Assembly: GCA_964479125.1 (NCBI GenBank) | Contig: CAYZJK010000017.1 | Span: 1 to 18,772 of the forward strand | Reading direction: 5' to 3' | Source of the DNA: CAYZJK01 sp964479125 | GTDB lineage: Bacteria; Patescibacteriota; Saccharimonadia; Saccharimonadales; Saccharimonadaceae | Length of the DNA: 18,772 bases | Part shown: positions 15,914 to 18,772 of the stretch, piece by piece | Layout of the letters: each line of letters opens with the position of its first letter | How positions within the stretch are numbered: the stretch's first letter is position 1 | Program-made: the position numbers and the translations under genes | The notes under the pieces: generated by a model | What the model was told of the DNA's origin: nothing | Databases searched by the model: none | What the model saw: the letters and a program-made list of their open reading frames with translations, nothing else

Positions 15914-16324
15914 CTAGTAGATGAGGTCAGCCTCATCCTTACAAATCTCTAGGTCGACATTGAACTGATCAAATCGGGTCTGGAGAAAGCAGTGCGGACA
16001 GGGAACCTTGCCAGACTTATAATCTGGGACGTTGCTCGTCGAGTCGTAGTTTTCCAAGTCGGTCTTGTACTTACGATCATTAATCGCTTCAACCAAGGTC
16101 GCGACATTGAAGCCAACAGCTCCAGCGTACTGACCAAGAGTACAACTCCTGATTTCGCGAATCCTCAGGCGACGGTACAATCCGCCAACTTCAGCTCGAC
16201 TGATGTTCGAGCGCGAGAGAAGCTGACTAATACTTTCAACCTTCCCGCGAATTTCCTCACTCTGGAGGAAATCGTCCATATTCATAGACTGATCCATTTT
16301 GGTAGCCTCGATGACAGGGCTCAT
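15914..16324 (-). CDS. Small unrecognised protein with C-terminal CPHC motif (zinc-ribbon gene 1)
   Basis: The start is well supported by AGGAAGG about 7 bases before ATG 16324. The 136-residue product has a polar, partly helical N-terminal part with a possible helix-turn-helix-like stretch (SRAEVGGLYRRLRIREI, about 43-59) and a C-terminal segment with CPHC and one more Cys in EICKD. This tail aligns with the second zinc-ribbon gene (GKVPCPHC versus GEVECPNC, both followed by a D-x-F and a further Cys), but the second metal-binding pair is incomplete, so metal binding is uncertain. I do not recognise the family. Promoter, 5' leader element and terminator are near-copies of those of the next gene. 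Confidence 0.75.
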   Translation of the reverse strand: MSPVIEATKMDQSMNMDDFLQSEEIRGKVESISQLLSRSNISRAEVGGLYRRLRIREIRSCTLGQYAGAVGFNVATLVEAINDRKYKTDLENYDSTSNVPDYKSGKVPCPHCFLQTRFDQFNVDLEICKDEADLIY

Positions 16325-16367
16325 TTCAAACCTTCCTAGTAGGTGCTAAATAGATTACATTTGAGTC

Positions 16368-16395
16368 AGGTGATTGGCACCTTTCTCATCTATCC
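16368..16395 (-). promoter_or_regulatory. Shared 5' leader element, copy 1
   Basis: The 28 bases match the copy at 16806-16833 at 25 positions. The core on the minus strand is AAGGTGCCAATCACCT, which can fold AGGTG with CACCT around the loop CCAAT. It begins about 3 nt after the predicted start of the mRNA. A GCACCT at 16346-16341, just before the Shine-Dalgarno, could pair instead with AGGTGC of the element. Confidence 0.65.
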
Positions 16396-16404
16396 AACCT
16401 ATAT

Positions 16405-16433
16405 ATTGAATCACATAATGGCTTTTGTGTCAA
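16405..16433 (-). promoter_or_regulatory. Promoter of zinc-ribbon gene 1
   Basis: On the minus strand TTGACA (16433-16428), 17-bp spacer, TTCAAT (16410-16405) preceded by TGA as an extended element. The predicted start is near 16398. Confidence 0.6.
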
Positions 16434-16480
16434 CCATTAACGCTCTACTCTAGCTATTAATCAAGCTGCATCCGCCCACT

Positions 16481-16518
16481 GACCAGGAAAAAGCCCCGAA
16501 CTTAGTTCGGGGCTGGTC
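16481..16518 (-). terminator. Terminator of zinc-ribbon gene 2
   Basis: Stem AGCCCCGAAC (16492-16501) with GTTCGGGGCT (16505-16514) and a five-T run on the minus strand; an outer GACCAG/CTGGTC pair (16481-16486, 16513-16518) adds to it. Two more hairpins stand between it and the stop codon: GTCTACA/TGTAGAC (16516-16533) and GCACC/GGTGC (16540-16552). Confidence 0.85.
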
Positions 16519-16557
16519 TACAGGATTGTAGACGTAGGGGCACCATAGGTGCAGTTG

Positions 16558-16758
16558 TTAAATCCCTGCGCAGTATCCGCAGCACCCGGCTTCGGAAACG
16601 AAGTCATCGAGTGGGCCGATCTCTCGGCAATTCGGGCACTCGACCTCGCCGTTCCTCACGGGAATTCTCGGCTGGTTCATAGCACGATCCAGAGAGAAGA
16701 GATGGGACTGAACCACAGAGGTTCCGGCGTACATCTTCGGGTTAGCGTATGCACTCAT
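16558..16758 (-). CDS. Small zinc-ribbon-type protein (zinc-ribbon gene 2)
   Basis: The start is ATG 16758, set by a perfect AAGGAG 6 bases upstream; a longer frame from 16818 would run into the leader element. The 66-residue product has an N-terminal part without known motif (SAYANPKMYAGTSVVQSHLF) and a C-terminal CPNC...CCGYC pair, a likely Cys4 zinc ribbon spaced by about 18 residues, ending four residues later at CAGI. The function is unknown. Small zinc ribbons often bind nucleic acid or protein, but nothing here decides it. It is a single-gene unit with a near-consensus promoter, a ~77-nt leader and three hairpins in the 3' untranslated part. It shares its C-terminal motif and all control elements with the gene at 15914-16324. 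Confidence 0.8.
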   Translation of the reverse strand: MSAYANPKMYAGTSVVQSHLFSLDRAMNQPRIPVRNGEVECPNCREIGPLDDFVSEAGCCGYCAGI

Positions 16759-16805
16759 GGTAAGCTCCTTAGGCTTGTAGGTACGCGAATAAATCTGAGC
16801 TTGGT

Positions 16806-16833
16806 AGGTGATTGGCACCTTCCTAATCTATTC
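16806..16833 (-). promoter_or_regulatory. Shared 5' leader element, copy 2
   Basis: Plus-strand AGGTGATTGGCACCTT followed by a similar 12 bases, as in copy 1. It starts about 3 nt after the predicted transcription start of zinc-ribbon gene 2. A TACCT before the Shine-Dalgarno of this leader also allows, with one mismatch, the alternative pairing seen in copy 1. Confidence 0.65.
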
Positions 16834-16842
16834 GTACTGTGT

Positions 16843-16871
16843 ATAATAGCATAAGTGTTACTTTTTGTCAA
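16843..16871 (-). promoter_or_regulatory. Promoter of zinc-ribbon gene 2
   Basis: On the minus strand TTGACA (16871-16866), 17-bp spacer, TATTAT (16848-16843) preceded by TGC. This is one of the strongest promoters in the window; predicted start near 16836. From 16872 to 17160 I see no gene or clear signal. Confidence 0.75.
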
Positions 16872-17162
16872 TAATGTTATGTAATAATATTATAAATATC
16901 TAGCTACTACCCCTGTCAACCCCTTCTACTAACCCTCAACCTAAATAACAATAACCTCTAATTGAGACGACCACACACCACTAGCTCACCACTAAAGGAC
17001 ACGTAAGATAGCAGGGGAGTAGGCATTCAACTCACACTCTAATAAGTATTCTTCACTCGATTGCCTAATTAATAATCTAGTACGACCATCCAATAAAGAC
17101 ATATCAACATAACATTATCACAGTCTATCGATATACGCTCACCATATTCAATGTAGGAGCCA

Positions 17163-17176
17163 TGTTCTATTTTTGT
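17163..17176 (+). repeat. Direct repeat TGTTCTATTTTTGT, copy 1
   Basis: An identical 14-mer occurs at 17495-17508, so the copies bracket the small membrane-protein gene. This copy overlaps its -35 region. Confidence 0.5.
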
Positions 17177-17199
17177 ACTGTTTACTTAGGTGCTATAAT
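17171..17199 (+). promoter_or_regulatory. Promoter of the small membrane-protein gene
   Basis: Extended -10 TGCTATAAT (17191-17199) with a weak -35 (TTTTGT, 17171-17176, 17-bp spacer). Confidence 0.55.
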
Positions 17200-17227
17200 A
17201 CTATCATTAACATAAGGACAATCAGAC

Positions 17228-17449
17228 ATGAGCATACAATCGCTTTATGAATTAATCATAAGCAATGAAATAACAAACACGCTGTTTACGGTTTTAATAA
17301 TTATATTTACACTTGCGATGCTTTCCGTGCCGTTTATCATCATTAGGATACATAGCAGACTGGGGCAGGTGATTAAACTTCAGGAAGAGGCTAAGAAGCG
17401 CGCCCTGAAGGATCGAGAGCTTAGAACGCTACCTAGAGATCTAAGCTAG
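17228..17449 (+). CDS. Small single-pass membrane protein
   Basis: The 73-residue product has a short polar N-terminus, one long hydrophobic segment (about 18-41) and a charged Lys/Arg/Glu-rich tail that probably stays in the cytoplasm and may form a short helix (VIKLQEEAKKRALKDRE). AAGGA lies 9 bases before ATG 17228, with an extended -10 upstream and an 11-bp terminator hairpin just after, so the unit looks genuine despite its size. I do not recognise a family. It stands alone at the edge of a long gene-poor stretch. Confidence 0.7.
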   Translation: MSIQSLYELIISNEITNTLFTVLIIIFTLAMLSVPFIIIRIHSRLGQVIKLQEEAKKRALKDRELRTLPRDLS

Positions 17450-17465
17450 ATATCGAACCCTCCAT

Positions 17466-17510
17466 AAAATAGAACATTTCAACCCAACAGTGAGTGTTCT
17501 ATTTTTGTTT
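17466..17510. terminator. Terminator of the small membrane-protein gene
   Basis: Stem AAAATAGAACA (17466-17476) with TGTTCTATTTT (17495-17505), loop of 18 bases, T-rich on both sides. Its right arm is the second copy of the TGTTCTATTTTTGT repeat. Confidence 0.75.
17495..17508 (+). repeat. Direct repeat TGTTCTATTTTTGT, copy 2
   Basis: Identical to 17163-17176. Shorter relatives are TGTTCTATTTT at 17996-18006 and, reversed with one mismatch, AAAAGTAGAACA at 18415-18426. Confidence 0.5.
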
Positions 17511-17643
17511 TATTTTTATCTGTCTCTATATGAGGCGCTATATGGACGTATCAAGACTGCATAGACACACATACAAATATGTAAATGAATACCCATAGAC
17601 AGCCATCTACATATAAATACACAGACAAATATAGAAAAACTGT

Positions 17644-17661
17644 ATGTTCGTTTTATGTTCG
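17644..17661 (+). repeat. Tandem ATGTTCG pair at 11-bp period
   Basis: ATGTTCG at 17644-17650 and again at 17655-17661, one helical turn apart, as for a protein binding two sites on one face of the DNA. The regulator, if any, is unknown. Confidence 0.35.
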
Positions 17662-17774
17662 AAAAATCTAGAAAGAACACGACGCATAAGAAACGTTTGG
17701 CGACGCAAGATACATAGACATGAGCTGGAGGTCGGGTCGGAGCCGTTTTTTAGGTATGGAGAACAGGTGGGGCA

Positions 17775-17921
17775 ATGATGATATCTAAAGTGTTAAATGA
17801 TAAGGAAAATAGAATACCTGGCGGAAAAACAGACTGGAGAAGATGGATGGTAACTCATCTTTCAGATAGTAACCTTGCGTCGCACAATGTATATTTTACG
17901 TCCTATATAAGAGATTCATAA
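17775..17921 (+). CDS. Possible 48-residue small protein
   Basis: ATG 17775 and ATG 17778 follow AGGTGGGG (17765-17772), a strong Shine-Dalgarno; 17778 has the better spacing. The peptide begins MMISKVLNDKENR and includes a DWRRWM stretch, a plausible protein composition rather than random translation of AT-rich DNA. No promoter is clear. It may be a real small gene or the start of a decayed longer one; I cannot name it. Confidence 0.35.
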   Translation: MMISKVLNDKENRIPGGKTDWRRWMVTHLSDSNLASHNVYFTSYIRDS

Positions 17922-18083
17922 GATGATTAGGACTTCAGGCTAATTATATAAGTTTTTAGCTACAACTCTTAAAGTGGGGTGTCTCGTGCGATTAATGTTC
18001 TATTTTAAATTTATAGATTATTTTTTGTGCTTGTTAAAAGTCTATTGTTATACGTACATGCATTAACATCTATACATGTCTGT

Positions 18084-18135
18084 GATTACGAGCACTCTCG
18101 AAGGATCCGCCAATCAGACCCTGAGAGTGCTAATC
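18084..18135. other. Long imperfect hairpin
   Basis: GATTA (18084-18088) and GCACTCTC (18092-18099) pair with GAGAGTGC (18123-18130) and TAATC (18131-18135), giving 13 bp with a 3-base bulge around a 23-base loop. No T-run follows on either strand, so it is not an ordinary terminator. Confidence 0.45.
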
Positions 18136-18174
18136 GCGACCAGACTCTAAATCTAGATGGCCATATGAGGCTAT

Positions 18175-18397
18175 TTGACTTTTTGTTGATTATTTGACTT
18201 AATATGCTTTTTGCTGTGTCGTATAGTTTTTCTGTCCTGACTTAGCAAATCTCAACTGGATTCTGTTTGGATAATTTTTGTAAATTATTTGCGCAATCAA
18301 CCCCTCTAGCCCCTTCTGCTACCCCACTCCACTACCCTGTTATTCCAGAGTTATCCACAGCATTTGACTTTTGTTTGTTTTGATATGCTAGTATAGT
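18175..18397 (+). repeat. Repeated promoter-like modules
   Basis: Two modules share ATTTGACTT, then ATATGCT, then TATAGTTTTT: TTGACT at 18194-18199 with TATAGT at 18222-18227, and TTGACT at 18364-18369 with TATAGT at 18392-18397. The gap is exactly 22 bp in both, too long for a standard spacer. A third TTGACT stands at 18175-18180. No gene follows on the plus strand. Confidence 0.45.
18266..18359. other. DnaA-box-containing AT-rich stretch (possible origin)
   Basis: A perfect DnaA box TTATCCACA (18351-18359), a one-mismatch box in the other orientation (TTTGGATAA, 18266-18274) and, beyond, TTATCCATA (18646-18654, inside the partial gene). The flanks are AT-rich and gene-poor from 17922 to 18560. 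There is no cluster of boxes and no dnaA in view, so an origin is only a possibility. Confidence 0.25.
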
Positions 18398-18483
18398 TTT
18401 TTAACGTATTGAACAAAAGTAGAACACTAGACGATAAAGCAGGGTAGCCCACCACTCTACCCCACTTCTAGATAAATTTAACA

Positions 18484-18506
18484 ATAAGAGACTTTTAGCC
18501 TCTTAT
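18484..18506 (-). terminator. Probable terminator of the right-edge gene
   Basis: Stem ATAAGAG (18484-18490) with CTCTTAT (18500-18506); on the minus strand an AT-rich TTGTTAAATTT follows. It lies about 55 bp after that gene's stop. Confidence 0.5.
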
Positions 18507-18560
18507 CCCCTACTCTACCTCTGTTAATCTCGATATTTATTATCTATAAAGCAGCTAGGC

Positions 18561-18772
18561 CTACTCCCTAAAAAACGCCCTGCCCTCTACCCTAACGTCG
18601 ATATAGCTTGGGTTTCTACCCTGTGATCTAAAGTGCTTTATAGCATTATCCATATCTTCCACCTGAACTCCAGCATTACGACTGGTAGTCATTAGTACCT
18701 TGTAGGGTAGCTCATGGATAGTAAATTCAACCTGCCGAAAGGCCAGTGGGGGTATAGTTACCTCTGTAATTT
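18561..18772 (-). CDS. C-terminal end of a protein, possibly FtsQ/DivIB-like (partial)
   Basis: The minus-strand frame is open from the right edge to TAG 18563-18561 and encodes 69 residues; the start lies outside the window. The composition is clearly protein-like, with beta-strand-like stretches (EVTIPPLAF, VEFTIHELPYKVLM), a helix (VEDMDNAIKHFRSQG) and a final YIDVRVEGRAFFRE. An ending of the type IDxRxxxRxFY is familiar from FtsQ/DivIB-family cell-division proteins, where the last strand binds FtsB; that assignment is a guess from the tail alone. TTATCCATA lies within its coding sequence. Downstream is a probable terminator. Confidence 0.65.
   Translation of the reverse strand, partial: ITEVTIPPLAFRQVEFTIHELPYKVLMTTSRNAGVQVEDMDNAIKHFRSQGRNPSYIDVRVEGRAFFRE

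Noticed and set aside
17560..17720. CATAGACA occurring three times as possible iterons
   Set aside because: Spacing is irregular and the repeats are short in AT-rich sequence; no replication gene is near.
17721..17756. Terminator before the T-run at 17747-17752
   Set aside because: Only about three base pairs can form in the stem, so it does not qualify.

Overview
The window reads as a chromosomal segment of a small-genome bacterium. Gene content and protein style suggest the Candidate Phyla Radiation (Patescibacteria), most likely Saccharibacteria (TM7); this is inference from recall, not a database result. In support: compact housekeeping genes (der, pth, topA with an actinobacterial-type C-terminus), a VirD4/TraG-like ATPase beside a sigma-region-4/winged-helix protein, and very long Pro/Gln-rich tails. 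UGA seems to be an ordinary stop: the coiled-coil gene ends in TGA at 4781 and an intrinsic terminator follows at once, which argues against the UGA=Gly code of Gracilibacteria/Absconditabacteria. No rRNA, tRNA, CRISPR array, IS element or transposase is visible.

Layout. 1-4120 (+): a sensor histidine kinase cut by the left edge, a receiver-only response regulator and an RsuA/RluB-type pseudouridine synthase overlapping the regulator by 20 bp. 4275-4781 (+): an unrecognised coiled-coil gene with its own promoter and terminator. 4941-6928 (+): der and pth. 6996-7530: a gene-free stretch that looks like an unassigned, structured ~330-nt RNA on the minus strand, with a good promoter, a terminator and a perfect TGTGA-N6-TCACA palindrome upstream. 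7552-7968 (-): a Nudix hydrolase. 8222-10555 (+): topA. 10655-11312 (-): a gene broken by two frameshifts but still holding promoter and terminator signals. 11691-15803 (+): the sigma-4/winged-helix protein and the TraG-like ATPase.

15861-16871 (-) holds two small zinc-ribbon-type genes that share the same architecture: a TTGACA -35 with a 17-bp spacer, a near-identical 28-nt element at the very 5' end of the mRNA, a leader of about 75 nt, a C-terminal CPxC motif and a CCCCGAAC/GTTCGGGG terminator. This is the most promising undescribed system here: a two-member unit under a shared RNA leader.

17228-17449 (+) is a small membrane protein. About 1.1 kb of AT-rich, nearly gene-free DNA follows, with one perfect DnaA box, repeated promoter-like modules, a long hairpin and recurring TGTTCT elements. 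The right edge holds the C-terminal 69 residues of a minus-strand gene, perhaps FtsQ/DivIB-like.

How the genes may work together: der, pth and the pseudouridine synthase serve ribosome assembly, peptidyl-tRNA recycling and rRNA modification; topA relaxes DNA; the kinase and regulator form a signalling pair; the ATPase probably moves DNA or protein at the membrane. No wider pathway is evident.
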